This document shows positions 1-12,125 of a stretch of 64,000 nucleotides of DNA, piece after piece. The translations under genes were made by a program, and so were the position numbers. How positions within the stretch are numbered: the first letter of the stretch is position 1; each line of letters begins with the position of its first letter. The stretch lies in the NCBI GenBank assembly GCA_903813345.2, contig CAIIXF020000002.1, positions 3,880,001 to 3,944,000 on the forward strand, written 5' to 3'. The notes beneath the pieces were generated by a model. The model made no database searches and had not been told where the DNA came from. It saw only the letters and a list, made by a program, of their open reading frames with translations. This stretch comes from Owenia fusiformis (Eukaryota > Annelida > Polychaeta > Sabellida > Oweniidae).

Positions 1-2
1 AA

Positions 3-1767
3 AACTGTCTAAAGTGTGGATTAATGAATCACTTCAAACGCTGCTGCAAGACAATTGATATAAAACATGACAAAAAGAAATTGCATGAAGTTGAACATGT
101 CCATGATGATTATGGGTCTGATGATACTGACTGTTTGTTCCTGAGTGACTTGGTCACAGATACACAATCATGCGATACATCTACATTTATACAATCGTGT
201 GATCCAGATATACAAGTGTGCGATCCAGATACACAATCATATGATACGTCTACATTTATACAATCGTTTGATCCAGCTATACAAGTGTGCGATCCAGATA
301 CACAGTTGTGTGATCCAGCTAATCATTCGTGTGATCCAGCTAATCATTCGTGTGATCCTGTTACTATGATATGTGATTGTGATGATGTTATATGTCACAA
401 TGATAGTTCACCATCACCAGATATTATATATGATATTGATAACATGCAACAGGATACCTGTGTAGATAATGATATGTGTGATATTGATGAAGTACATGAA
501 GTGGTCGAAGAACCACCATGGTTGATTAATCTAAATATAAATGGTGGAAACATGTGTTTTAAAATTGATAGTGGTGCTGATGCTTCGGTTATTTCTGTAG
601 ATGCATACAAAAGAATGAAAATTAACCGTCCAGTGCTAAGTAAACCTACTGCAAAATTTCAGAGCCCTGGGGGTAAAGTTAAGTGCATAGGAGCATTTGT
701 TGCTAGGGTTGTATTCAATGGTAGTAAAGTGTACAAAACAACAATTCATGTAGTTGATAGCTCAAATTCAGCTAATTTGTTATCCAGGGGGGCTGCTACA
801 AGTATGGGTCTCATGAAACGTTTGAATAACCTGGATATCAAAGATCCTAGCATGTATGGGGAAATTGGGGATGTAAAATGTAATCCTGTTTCCATTACAT
901 TGAAACCTAATGCACAGCCTTATAGTATTTCTGCACCAAGACGTGTAAGTTTACCTTTGATGCCTAAGGTCAAGGCTAAGTTGAATAAATTGTGTGAACA
1001 AGGTGTCATAACACCAGTAACAGAGCCTGTTGATTGGTGTGCTCCTATTGTATGTGCAGAAAAGAAAAATGATTCTGAGCCTAGAATATGTGTTGACTTG
1101 AGAAAACTTAATGCTAGCATAAAAAGAGAAAAGTTTGTTCTTCCAACTACTGATGATCTTGTGCATAAACTTAAAAGATCTACCGTATTCTCTACATTAG
1201 ATGCTTCAAGTAGTTTTCATGGTTTGCGGCTCGATGAGAATAGTTCGAAACTCACAACTTTTATTACACCATTCGGGCGGTATAGATACTTACGCATGCC
1301 GTTTGGGTTGAATTTTGCGAGTGAGAAATATCAAAGTGTAATGATGGATATATTTAAAAATCATGCCGGTGTAGAAATCATAATCGATGACATGATAGTT
1401 CACGGTAAAGATAAAGAGGAGCATGATACGCGATTAGCTGCGGTTTTGGCTACTATAAAAGAATATGGTATAAAACTCAATCAGTGTAAATGCAAGTTCG
1501 CTCAAAAGGAAGTTATATTTTTCGGGCTAAAAATTTCAGCGAAGGGGATAAGTCCTACCGAAGATAAGGTACGCGCAATATGTAAAATTAAGCGACCGGA
1601 AGATAAATCAGCTGTAAGACGCTTTTTAGGAATGGTAAATTATTTAGGTAAGTTTGTTCCTAATATGTCTACTGTCGCTGCACCGCTGCATGTTTTATTG
1701 CGGAAAGATACCGTATTCGCTTGGGATAGTGCACAGCAAGCTGCTTTTGACAAAATAAAGCAACTTA
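3..1767 (+). pseudogene. Gypsy gag-pol 5' part: zinc knuckle, protease, reverse transcriptase (interrupted)
   Basis: The frame is open from the first bases of the window. Bases 6-47 encode a CX2CX4HX4C zinc knuckle, the nucleocapsid RNA-binding motif. A repetitive Cys/Asp/Pro-rich linker follows (about 160-360), built from short duplicated units. The aspartic protease motif DSGA is encoded at 567-578. The reverse transcriptase has LRKLN, a DAS motif and MPFGL, and the catalytic box reads IIDDMIVHG with the Asp pair at 1386-1391. The frame then runs to the target-site TTA at 1765-1767, where foreign DNA begins. As it stands the polyprotein cannot include RNase H or integrase, so this copy is broken by insertion rather than by point decay. 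Confidence 0.88.
160..365 (+). repeat. Short tandem repeats in the gag-pol linker
   Basis: Imperfect repeats of about 21-30 bp around a gtgtgatccag core. In frame they give recurring CDPxxQ and CDPANHS units. The period is a multiple of three, so expansion leaves the reading frame open. Confidence 0.75.
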
Positions 1768-1950
1768 TAGGCGAGTGGGAGATCCAGCAAAAAGGCCTTA
1801 TTTGTTGACCTTAATTAAGATAGCTTGCAACCGCATGAGTCATACCTGACTATCATAATATGAATATGTAGATTTCAAAAATGACAATAATAAAAATTGA
1901 AAAATGGCCGATCACTATGGAAACGAGACGCAAAAGCCACGCCCACTTTT
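1768..1950 (+). repeat. Left terminal inverted repeat of the 8.2-kb element
   Basis: The first 14 bases are a perfect inverted match to the right end. The rest matches imperfectly, including CTTAATTAAGAT, GCAACCGC, GAAAAATGGCC and CACGCCCACTTTT blocks. Confidence 0.75.
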
Positions 1951-1982
1951 TAAATTTCTTACTTGGTGGTTAATACATTTAA

Positions 1983-3480
1983 GACTGTAACTTTCTCGAT
2001 TTTTAACAAATCTTCACATTATTGGTATCTGCTGAAGCGTAATAATGAGTTCTTTCACCTCAAGCATAAATAATGTTAATTCGCTCATTTGCATATCAAT
2101 TATGACGTCATAACCCTTCTTTTGGCCTCAATTTTCCATATAGTTACAACAAAGTAACAGTGTTTTATTAGTTACACTTCTTAAAAATGGATAAAAGTAG
2201 GTAAATATAGTGCCAATACAAGCAAGAGTATGTCGGCTTTTCGGATATACTGATATTGAAGGCTGCATGTTGGTTAGAATAACATAAAAACTCGTTGCCA
2301 TGGTTACCGTGAACTTTTCAGTAATTTAGGCAATAAAACGTTTTGGACTGTAACTTTCTTTGTTTTTAAGCAATCTTAGCATTATTGGTATCAGAAGAAG
2401 CGAAATAATAAGTTCTTTCACCGCAAGCATAAATTATGTTAATTGGCTCATTTGCATATCCATTGTGACGTCATAGCCCTTATTTTGGCCTCGATTTTCC
2501 ATATATTTACAATAAAATAACAGTGTTTTATTAGTTAAACTTCTTAGAATGGATGAACGTTGGTAAATACAGTGCCAATACAAGCAAGAGTATGTCAGCT
2601 TTTTGGATATACTGATATTGAAGGTTGCATGTTGGATAGAATATCATAAAATCTCGTTTCCATGGTTACTGTGAACTTTTCAGGAATTTAGGCAATAAAT
2701 ACTTTTTGGACTGTAACTTTCTTTGTTTTTAAGCAATCTTAGCATTATTGGTATCAGAAGAAGTGAAATAATAAGTTCTTTCGCCGTAAGCATAAATTAT
2801 GTTAATTGGCTCATTTACGTATCATTATGACGTCATAGCCCTTCTTTTGGCCTCCATTTTCCATATATTTACAATAAAATAACAGTGTTTTATTAGTTAA
2901 ACTTCTTGAAAATGGATGAAAGTAGGTAAATGCGGTGCCAATACAAGCAAGAGTATGTCGGCTTTTCGGATATACTGATATTGAAGGCTGCATGTTAGTT
3001 AGAATAACATAAAAACTCGTTGCCATGGTTACCGTGAACTTTTCAGCAATTTAGTCAATAAAAACATTTTGGACTGTAACTTTCTTTATTTTTAAGTAAT
3101 TTTAGTATTATTGGTATCAGAAGAAGCGTAATAATAAGTTCTTTCACATCCTGCATAAATTATGTTAATTAGCTTTATATTTACATATACATTATGACGT
3201 CATAACCCTTGCTTTGGCATCAATATTCCATATATTAAAAATATGATAAGATTGTTTCAATGGCCTCACGTCTTAATAATGGTTAAAAGTAGGTATATGT
3301 ATTGCCAATACAAAGAAGAGTATGTCAATCATCTAGATATACTGATAAATTAAAGTCTTCATGTTGGTAAGCATACCATAAACACTCGTTCCCATGGTTA
3401 CCATGTACTTTTTAGGCGATGAATCCTATTTTGACTAACTTTCTTGGTTTTTAACCATCTTATATTAACGATATAAACGA
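1983..3480. repeat. Tandem repeat, about 363-bp unit, four copies and a partial fifth
   Basis: The landmark gactgtaactttct recurs near 1983, 2346, 2709 and 3072, with a decayed copy near 3433. Each unit also has cataaattatgttaatt, a tgacgtcat core and ttgccatggttaccgtgaac. The last unit is the most diverged. The inner part of the right terminal repeat (about 9700-9790) resembles the unit start, so the array seems to have grown out of the terminal repeat. Confidence 0.85.
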
Positions 3481-4269
3481 TGTGTATTATGGTGCCATGA
3501 TAGCAGAGTTAGATCTCCTTTGCCTGCTTTTGAGCTCTCAAAGCTCTTCATTTTATAACTCATCTGGTTCAGGAAAACACATCAGCACAGCGCCATAGTG
3601 GATCACAGCTACGCTAGCTCTGATGAAATCTGTTCTCAGAATTCCTTCTCTGTTAATGTTGTTAATGTCAGCAATCGCCATCTGCGTCAAGGTTATTCTC
3701 CCATCTCATGCCATCTCCATAAACAGGAGCCAAAAGCAGCAACAGAACAATCAGCTTGAACAAGGACATTTCTCTCGCTAGGTTTCAACTATTCTCCTCA
3801 CTGTTTGTGCCTTGCAAGAGTTGGTAACCATGCTTCTATCCAGATTAAGAAATTGTACAGGATGAATTGCTGAGTTACTGGATATAGAACTCTTACTCTC
3901 GGGGAGCTTTTCTCTCTTCTGACCTCTTTTGGGGCTTTAGACAAACATAAGACATGTGCCCTTAGGCTGATCAATCAAAACATACCAATTGACAGCTCTG
4001 CAAAACATTCCTTCTCACAACAACTCCTATAATTAATGCCACAATGTGCACAGAGCTCTCTTCTTGAAACGTTTGACAGACTATTTTATATTCCTCTTCA
4101 TCTCCGCCTTTATTTCTTCAACCATTTAAGGAGGTTTTCCCCCACATGATCACTAGAAGAAAAGGAGATATGATGATCCCGTTGTATTAGCTTGAGTCCT
4201 TTCTGGATCCATTCAGATTCCTGATACGCTTCCTCCCCTGGGCCACTTCCATGGCCTGATCAAGAGACT

Positions 4270-4700
4270 TTGGATCTCTTCTGTGTACTGCTGCTCATCA
4301 TCAGTTATGGCATTCTCAGAGCTCTATACCTCGCTAGTCTATCTTGTGAAGAGCAAGGCATCTCGAGATATGTTAAAGCCTCCACCAGGTCATCATAGGC
4401 ATACCCCTCTTCCAGCTCCTGCACTAGCTGCTGCGCTTAATATCTTCCATCAACTGGTTAGTAAGGCCTGCCTCTTATCTTCATCATTTCTCTGCTTGCT
4501 CACCATGCAATTCTTGAAGTATGCTTTGAAGTCTAACCACAGTGTGTTCCCATCAAACAATGGGGTTGGTTTAATCTTGGTTTTCCTTCCAAATTGTGCT
4601 AACTCTAGAGCCATCTCATACATGCCCAATGCTTTTTCAGCAAATTTAGCCTTTATAGCCTGTCCTTGATTGTCATCTGAGCGCTGTACTATTACTCTCG
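4270..4700 (-). pseudogene. Decayed retroelement gag-like fragment inside the DNA element
   Basis: On the minus strand, 4698-4450 is an open stretch of about 83 codons. It has a helical Lys/Ala-rich start, then KPTPLFDGNTLWLDFKAYF, which resembles the 'F-x-G-x-x-x-W-x-x-F' region of gag proteins of Gypsy-like elements. It ends at TGA (4450-4452). Gag-like sequence goes on in another frame towards 4270, with ELEEGYAYDDLVEAL recalling the gag 'YDxLVxAL' region. It has at least one stop and one frameshift, so it is non-functional. No linked protease or RT is visible. Confidence 0.5.
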
Positions 4701-6900
4701 CATCTTTATAACATTTGACCTCAGAGTTCCCAAACCTTTAAGACATCATTTGGGATTCAGTTTAATTCAATTCTCTCTTACAGTGAGTCACAGGATCTCC
4801 TCTCATACCAGGAATGTCTGTTGAATATATAAGCAAAGATGCCAAAACTTTAAGGAAACCCAACAAGAAAAGCAAACTGTAAGTGTAAATCTGTCATAAG
4901 AAAAGTAGACCCTATATATCCCAAAACCATGATGTAACGTGAAAAGAAACAATGTCTCCCCCCTCCAATCGATAACCAATATCACAATCCAGGACCAGAA
5001 CACCAAGGGACATTTCATTCATACTGAAGTCATTACAATACATGTTGAAGAAAAAATTGAAAAATTTATAGCCAATACTCATAACATTAAAATTAGTTGT
5101 AGATACCAGTACTCATAAAAGATAGAGTATTCAGTCTCAAATGATGAAGTTAGAGGAAGCTGCCTCATCGGTCTCAATGTATAGGTAGCAATCTGAAGCA
5201 ATTTAATGAGGATGTTGTCGGGACAATTGGGTCTATTTCAACAGAATATACTGGTCTTGTGTGCAACAAATTGTACATAAGATGTCAAAGTTGTATATTT
5301 GCCCCTAAAATTCAGACATTGTCCTGACAACACCCTGATCGAAGTGCCTCAGATTGCTACCTCGTACTTTTTCTGGTAACTCAGACCTAGAAGAAGTCAG
5401 TACATATGGTCTTAGTCTGGATTCACCTAATCTGGATTCATTTCTTTTGGAAATACTTTGGTCTCTCCACTAGGAGTCGTCTTGGCTCTCTCATTTTGGC
5501 CCACTTTTAGTGTGTCATCCACTTTAAAACCAGGAGCATCTCACTTTTCTCTCCAGACAAGACTGCTCTTCTTGACACCTTTCATTTGGAGGGGTTTCAA
5601 GCTGTTTCAATCACAACTTGGGAACCAATTTCACAATTTCACAATTTCTTCTGGAATCCTCTTCATCCAAGATTTCTGACTTAATCTCAAACTTCCTTGA
5701 CATCTCGTCTCTTTGGGCAACAGAACCCATCACTGCCACCAATGTCTCGCTTTGCCTTTTCCCGAGTATACCGTATGCTCATTAAAAAGAATATCAGGGG
5801 CGATCAATAATAACTCTTAGAGGTTTTTCTATGAGTGCCGACCTTGTGTGGTGGTACCGCAGTTAAAGATGGCTCACATGAAACAATTGCATACACATTT
5901 TTAAATCTATTCCAACAAAGATGATACAGAAAACACAAATGTCCATATATGATTTAATGTCACTATGATTGTGTATCTTTGGGAGTCGGCACACCTCTTT
6001 GGGAAATATATTCTCTGCTCTTGGAATGGGTTCAGCTCTAGGAGTAACTCTGCTCTAGTAGACTATAGGAGTCACTTTGTCTATATAGGAAGTATCGTAT
6101 CTGGTCTTGGACAGTGTCTGGGCTCTAGGAGTAAACTCTGCTCTGAGAGTCTCTCGTAACTTCTCTGAGTATTACCAATTCACTCTCTCTCAGAGTAATC
6201 TCACTTGGGAGAAATTAGAACTCAAGGAGTATCATGATTCTTAAAGTGTAATCTCAGCTCCAGGAGTCATCTCATCCCTGCGTGAAATCATGTTTCTGCT
6301 CTTGGACTGGGTCCAGGCTCTGGGAGTATCTTCTGCACCAGGAATTGTCTCGCTACCAGAGTGATCCCTAATCTACTTCTGCTCAAAAGAGAGCTGCATC
6401 GCTATGAGCAAACTCGTCTCTTGGAAGAGTCGAGGCTCTAGAAGTAACCTCTGCTTTGGAAATCACTTTGAAACAGGAGTAACCTGAGCCTCTGCTCTTT
6501 GGTGTGGTCCAGTACATCGATCAACAATATGAGATTAGACAGAGTTATAATCACTCGGAAGAAATCAGAACCACCTGGGAGAAATTTTCTCTCAAAGTGG
6601 CCATCACTTCCGGCGAAATGAAAGATGGCTAACCACAAGTTCTATGGGATGAAGAAGGCCAAAGGGCGGACCGCAAACTATGCATGATGGTGTCAACCTC
6701 AATGAGGACTCACCCTCGATCTCGTTCCTAACGAGGTCTTGTCTCTTCAAGATCTTGTGTTACTCTTATTCACATGATCAGTTTCTCACACCCAAGTTCA
6801 GACACCCATTATTGATGAAAATTTATTCAGCCAGGAAAAGAAGATTAAGGCATCTGATTGGCTGGTGGCCAGTTACTTGATAGCTGATTATTTGAAACTG
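4700..6900. other. Degenerate sequence with recurring ggagt/ctctgctc motifs, no gene recognised
   Basis: Short open stretches only. From about 5960 to 6560 the words 'ctctgctc', 'ggagtaac' and 'ggagtcatctc' recur at irregular spacing, like decayed coding or low-complexity sequence. I could not assign it to a family. Confidence 0.4.
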
Positions 6901-8000
6901 TCTGACGAACCAGTAAATATTAGTATGTCTATGTGTCATTATGCATATATATACACTACTCTTTACTAAAGATATTCTGAACTACAGGGAACAAAATATG
7001 AAATGAAGTCAAAATGACATCAACTGAAACTACCTATAATTGACATAGTATTGCCCAAAACTGACCATTTTAGTCCATAACCTAACTTTGCCAAGTGGTT
7101 GATAGGTTAACATTTATCGTCATGGCTCCCCCTAGCTATGCCTAGTGAATTAATGAAAGTAAATGGCATAATACTGACAAAAATACATCATTTTTGTAAA
7201 TGTTTTACCGTTGCTAGGTGTATCTGGTCAACTTGGACCTAGTTAACTCAGACCCTAGTTAAAGGTATTCTGGGAGATACAAGTGACAAAATATTGCTTC
7301 TGGAACGAGATCAAACGACTTTGACATATTCTTTACCCTACCTATGTTGCAATTTAACAATCAACGCAAGTATACATACCATATTTAAGCACATACCGGA
7401 CACATTCATTAAGATATTTCTTGATTGATCAAATCGATTATTCAGATTTTGCCTTGGATTTGATTTTAAATGCTTCTAAATGATTTTCTAATGCTTACTA
7501 TGATTTCTATTCTATTTTTATTTCGATAAGCATTTAATCAGGGTGTTGAAGTTAACAAAATATAAAGGTACTACATTAATTCCAATATGCAGTATGAAGA
7601 AATATATCAGTACATGTACATTTTTGTTTTAAGGTACAGCTTGAAAATAACAATTTATTGTTTGTAATACATTTTGGGTATATTATTAAAGCTTCATGTA
7701 AAATCATAGTATTGGTGACTACATTTTAGGCATATTTAATCCTATTTGATTTCACAATTAGAATGTATGATTTATGATTGACTCTTGCATTATATATGAT
7801 CACTTTTGCTTTAATATATTAATTTTCACTTTAACACTCAAAATATTGAAAAAAAGATTCAGAAATACATTGGTACTAGTTGACTAGGGCCTGAGTTGAC
7901 TAGGGTCAGAGTTAACTACATGTAGGTCTGAGTTGACTATGAACCGTTGCTATGTGTTTGCTAGGCATATGTTATGACTACACAATGCCTAGATATATAA
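6900..8000. other. AT-rich filler of the DNA element, no feature seen
   Basis: No open frame of note. Near 7225-7265 and 7875-7945, short phrases of the type 'gttaactcagaccctagtt' and 'gttgactagggcc' recur as an inverted pair, suggesting an old foldback insertion. Confidence 0.35.
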
Positions 8001-8141
8001 GGGTTATGTACTGGGAGGTTTTGGATATGGGGTTTATCCAGAGTGAGATATGCGTATCTACCTGAGGGACTGTAGGGACCAAAGGTAGATGTGCATATCT
8101 CACGAGGGATGAACCCAATATCCAAACCGACCGTACATAAC
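8001..8141. repeat. Foldback element, family of 16554 and 18054
   Basis: Near-palindrome: gttatgta, gaggttttggatatgg and gagatatgcgtatctacct are mirrored by the complementary words ending in tacataac. A second copy lies inverted at 16554-16696 and a related one at 18054-18190. Confidence 0.8.
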
Positions 8142-8169
8142 TGCTTTATCCTATATCAAGTAGAGTCTT

Positions 8170-9780
8170 TCTCATCCTAACTTTTTTTATTTTGAAAGTT
8201 ATCATATTTTCCAATATATCATTTTAAAGGTTATGTAAAATGCTGATCACCCTTAGAATATCAAAAATGAACTCTTCCTAAATTGCTACAATGTTTCTTG
8301 TAAGGTTGTAGTTGACCATTGATTACGTCAAAAGAAGTTAAATTACCAGAATAGTGAATGGACGGTGAAAAGTTGATACTGCAATTATGGAGGACAGGGA
8401 CGAAAGATTAATTGAAGACTAACAAGAGGAGAAGCTTTATAGCCATGAAACATTGCTCAAATGTATCAAAAGGCTCACAGAAGCCTAGAAAGTGCAACAC
8501 TCCTGTTTGTGAACATTTTGGAAGGGTATCCTCGTAGAAATGAGACTGCCTGAGCTGCTTGGGGGAAACATACGAACTATTAAAAATGTGAAATATGGAC
8601 ATCACTAAAAATGCTCTAAAAAAATTGTAATGTAACCTATCACTCGGAAAATTGGTGTGTGGTCAGCAAATTGAATTCCCTTTAAGATTTTTTTTTGATA
8701 AACCTATGTTAGTTCTAAATTAAAAAATTATGGGGGATGGAGAACAGACTTATTTGATGCCCTGTACAGTGTATTTATGAAGCTCAGATGTGCTTTGTGG
8801 TTGCATAAATTGTAAATTACATAATTTTGGACAAAATACCTCATTTTCGGCAGCTTTTGACCGTTTTTAGGTGGTTCCTAGGCAGGTACATTTTATTTTG
8901 TTGCAGAGTGCCTGTTTTGATCACACACATTGGTATTTCTTAGATTATAATACTAGTGTCTTAATCTTAAATGAGTGTTTTGATAACATAACCTGTGAGT
9001 AAATGGTAGAATACTGAATGAACTATCTCATTTTTTGGCAAACTTTAGAACGTTTCTATGTGGTTTCTAGGCAACACAGATGACATCACAATAACCAGTG
9101 TACAAAGACAGTGATATATTGTAGGGTCAATGCTGAGTGGTGATTCTTTCTCCATATATAGATGTTTTAGTGCCTATACAATGATGAAACTAGGGCAAAA
9201 TGGCCATAATAAGGCGTTTTAATCCATTCCTAAGTGGTTGCTAGGCAACAAGATGACATCACAAGTTCTTAACCACTTTATATTCGAGAGGGGTACTATA
9301 CTGGACATATGCGCCACGTTTTGTTTTCCAATGTCCAAATGGTTTGGTAGCAAACAGGCATGGACATACACACACAGATAGACAGAGAATCAGTAAATTG
9401 TAGTAAAATGCGATTAAATATGGATTCAGCATTTTACCATAGTGTAGCTATGGGTTTAAGAGGCTCTAGAACAAAAGTGTATTAATGTAATGTAACATCA
9501 AAGGTATCACTGGAAAGAGCACATTAACCTGAACAAAAATAATCTAATTTTATTTGATAAGAATATTCACTAAGGTATTTAATTGACATTGATGTGGAGC
9601 AGTTCGTTAAATATACCTTAAAATGAGAATTTAAGGATATTATGACGTCATAATTGCCAGGTGAACAATTGAAACCGACTAAATAATACATAGGGTGACG
9701 GGACATTTTATTACCTTCAATATGGTACCAATATCATTAAAAATAGTTAAAAATTAAAAAAGTTATGGCCAATATTGTGT
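8170..9780. other. Internal part of the DNA element with three diverged repeats
   Basis: The phrase 'cc/gtttctaggtggttcctaggcaac...gatgacatcac' recurs near 8870, 9050 and 9225, a spacing of about 175-180 bp. This indicates an old tandem repeat. No coding frame was recognised. Confidence 0.45.
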
Positions 9781-9799
9781 TTATCATTCTTTATGGCTA

Positions 9800-9972
9800 A
9801 TGAAAAGTGGGCGTGGCACTTTGCATCCGTTTCCATGGTAACGGGCCATTTTTCAAAACTTTTCATTGTCATATTTGGAATCTGCATATCAATATTATGA
9901 AAGTACATGTTTTGAGCGGTTGCAGTCAATCTTAATTAAAGTTCCATATTTGACCCTGCTCCCACTCGCCTA
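9800..9972 (-). repeat. Right terminal inverted repeat of the 8.2-kb element
   Basis: Read on the minus strand it begins TAGGCGAGTGGGAG and shares the blocks listed for the left repeat in the same order. It ends directly before the second TTA copy. Confidence 0.75.
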
Positions 9973-9975
9973 TTA

Positions 9976-11873
9976 TAAGTAAAGCGCCAGTCTTAGCATT
10001 TTATGATGTTGAAAAACCAACTATTGTTTGTGCCGATAGTAGTTCTTTTGGACTGGGTGCTTGTTTGTTTCAACGTCACGGTCCGGATGATGTTCGACCT
10101 GTTTGCTATGCGTCCCGCACTTTGAGTGATGCTGAAAAGAAATATGCGATGATAGAAAAGGAATGCCTAGCATCGGTATGGGCATCCGAGAGATTTAGTC
10201 GGTATTTGATTGGTTTGGATGAATATGAGTTGATCAGTGATCATCGTCCACTGATTCCGCTCATAAATACAAAAGATATAGATCAAACACCGATTCGTTG
10301 TCAAAGATTGCTAATGAGACTAATGCGATTTAACCCGAAAGCGAGATATGTACCTGGCAAGGATCCAGAAATGGTTATTGCGGATTGTCTTAGTCGCGCT
10401 CCGTTGCCAGATTGTGAGGAGAAATGTGAAATAGAGTCTCAACAAGAAGTTGAAAGATATTTATGTCATGTTGAAGACAATAGATCGATTGCGGATTATT
10501 TGATAAACCAGATAAAGACTGTTACTTCTACTGATTCGGAACTTGAACTTGTTAAAGACTATATTGTGCATGGTTGGCCAAATTCAATAAAGTCAGTTCC
10601 AACAGATATTAAAATGTACTATAAAGATCAAGGTATGCTTTCTATTTACAATGGAATAGTTACATTTGGTTCAAGAATAGTAGTACCAAGATCGTTGCGA
10701 CCGGATATTTTACAAAGAATTCATGATGGACATTTAGGAATTTCAAAATGTCGCGAAAGAGCCAAACAAAGTGTATGGTGGCCTGGCATAAGTTCAGATA
10801 TTCAGTCGGTTGTTATGAAATGTGATCATTGTTTAACACATAGTAATACTCAGAGAAAACAACCTTTGATTCCAACTCCATTACCAGTCCGTCCATGGAG
10901 TCACATATGTGCAGATTTGTGTGAATATGAAATGAAACATTATCTTGTTGTTGTGGATTATTACTCAAGATTTCCTGAAGTAGCACTAATGAATAAAGAT
11001 ACAACTGCGCGAAATGTTATTGATAAGATGAAAAGCATCTTCGCACGTTTTGGGTTGCCTGATGAGTTAACCAGTGATAATGGTCCTCAGTTTACCAGTA
11101 ATGAATTTGCGGATTTTGCTAATGACTATGACTTTAAACATACCACTAGTTCGCCACATTTTCCACAGGCCAATGGGCAAATCGAGCGTGGTGTCCAGAT
11201 AATTCAGCGTTTTCTAACTCAGAAAGACCCTTGCAAAGCATTATTAGCATACAGGTCAACACCAATTCAAGCTACAGGATTTTCACCTGCACAAATGTTA
11301 ATGGGTAGACAGTTGAGAACTACAATACCAACTATGCCTTGTAACCTAATGCCAAAGTGGCCTAATCTTAAAAAGGTTGCAAAACAAGATAAAATTACCA
11401 AACAGTCATATAAACATTACTATGACAACCATCATGGGGTAAGGGATTTGGTTCATTTGATTCCAGGAGATTCAGTGCGTATTAAACATGATAAAGAATC
11501 TGATTGGTCAATTAAGGGTATTGTTCAATCCAAGCATGATGCTCCTAGGTCATATATTGTAAAAACAGATAGGGGACTATATAGACGAAATAGACGTCAT
11601 ATAATGCCAGATAAGACAGATGTGAAGTTTCATGATAATCCTTCTCACACTCTTGAAAAGTCATATCTGCCTCAAGTTCCTGTTGTACCAATTATAGATC
11701 CACCCACTGATTGTGATAATAAACAGCCAAGTGATGCACCACTTCCAGTTACACAAGTGCAATCACCTGGTAAAATTAAACCTGACATTAGTGTGTGTCC
11801 TGACAGTAAATCAGTCACACGTGCCAGTAGAGGCCTTATAATAAAAAGACCTGCAAGATATTGTAGTGATTAG
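9976..11873 (+). pseudogene. Gypsy pol 3' part: RNase H and integrase (separated from its 5' part)
   Basis: The frame is open from the right target duplication to the stop at 11871-11873; the first ATG is at 10065. RNase H-like sequence comes first (YASRTLSDAEKKYAMIEKEC, then SDHRPL). The integrase follows: an H-H-C-C zinc finger (HDGHLG to KCDHC), then a DDE core with Asp in ICADLCEY, Asp in TSDNGPQF and Glu in FPQANGQIERG. The C-terminal tail is basic. No internal stop is present. Without its upstream RT and without a natural start, this part is unlikely to be expressed as such. Confidence 0.88.
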
Positions 11874-11956
11874 AAACAGATTTATTTGGTCAATACAGTG
11901 ATATAATATTAACATTTATTTGAAACGTTTTAAACTTAAAATGATTGTTCATTTTT

Positions 11957-11971
11957 GGAAAAAAAGGAAGA
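11957..11971 (+). other. Polypurine tract of the Gypsy element
   Basis: ggaaaaaaaggaaga, 15 purines in a row directly before TGTCATAAT, the expected primer site for plus-strand synthesis next to a 3' LTR. Confidence 0.7.
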
Positions 11972-12125
11972 TGTCATAATATGTAGTCTTAACAATTATG
12001 TAAGCATTCATCAGACTGTACCATGTGCTTTTGTTGTTATGATTATTATGTAAATATGTCACGTGACCAAATATGATGCAACAATAAATCGATACTTAGA
12101 AGTCACTGATCTATGAGTTCAGTTC
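11972..12125 (+). repeat. 3' long terminal repeat (short, about 154 bp)
   Basis: It begins TG right after the polypurine tract and ends CA just before TPR repeat sequence. It contains AATAAA near 12083. The right border is set by the start of TPR sequence, since the 5' LTR is not in the window for comparison. Confidence 0.55.

Larger units (their letters stand above)
1768..9972. mobile_element. 8.2-kb DNA element with long inverted ends and TTA target duplication
   Basis: The ends are TAGGCGAGTGGGAG (1768-1781) and its exact complement (9959-9972). Flanking TTA is at 1765-1767 and 9973-9975. The similarity between ends continues, with gaps, for about 180 bp and possibly about 270 bp (for example a shared GCCACGCCCACTTTT block at 1936-1950 and about 9803-9817 inverted). 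Removing the element and one TTA brings the two pol halves into register, which fixes both ends. A TTA/TAA duplication is typical of PIF/Harbinger-type elements, but I see no transposase or Myb-like gene. It is probably a non-autonomous or degenerate element carrying internal tandem repeats and a retroelement relic. Confidence 0.75.
1..12125 (+). mobile_element. Gypsy-type LTR retrotransposon, 5' end outside the window, split by a DNA element
   Basis: A retroelement with gag zinc knuckle, aspartic protease, reverse transcriptase, RNase H and integrase in the order typical of Ty3/Gypsy elements. It is followed by a polypurine tract and a short 3' LTR. The 5' LTR and most of gag lie before the window. 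An 8.2-kb element (1768-9972) interrupts pol between the RT and RNase H regions. The two pol pieces are each free of stops and are in compatible frames on either side of the duplicated TTA, so the host element looks young and the interruption recent. The 3' LTR directly abuts a TPR repeat, so this element seems itself to be inserted in a TPR gene. Confidence 0.9.

Noticed and set aside
4283-4669. Plus-strand frame of 128 codons
   Set aside because: Antisense to the gag-like relic, which explains the open frame better.
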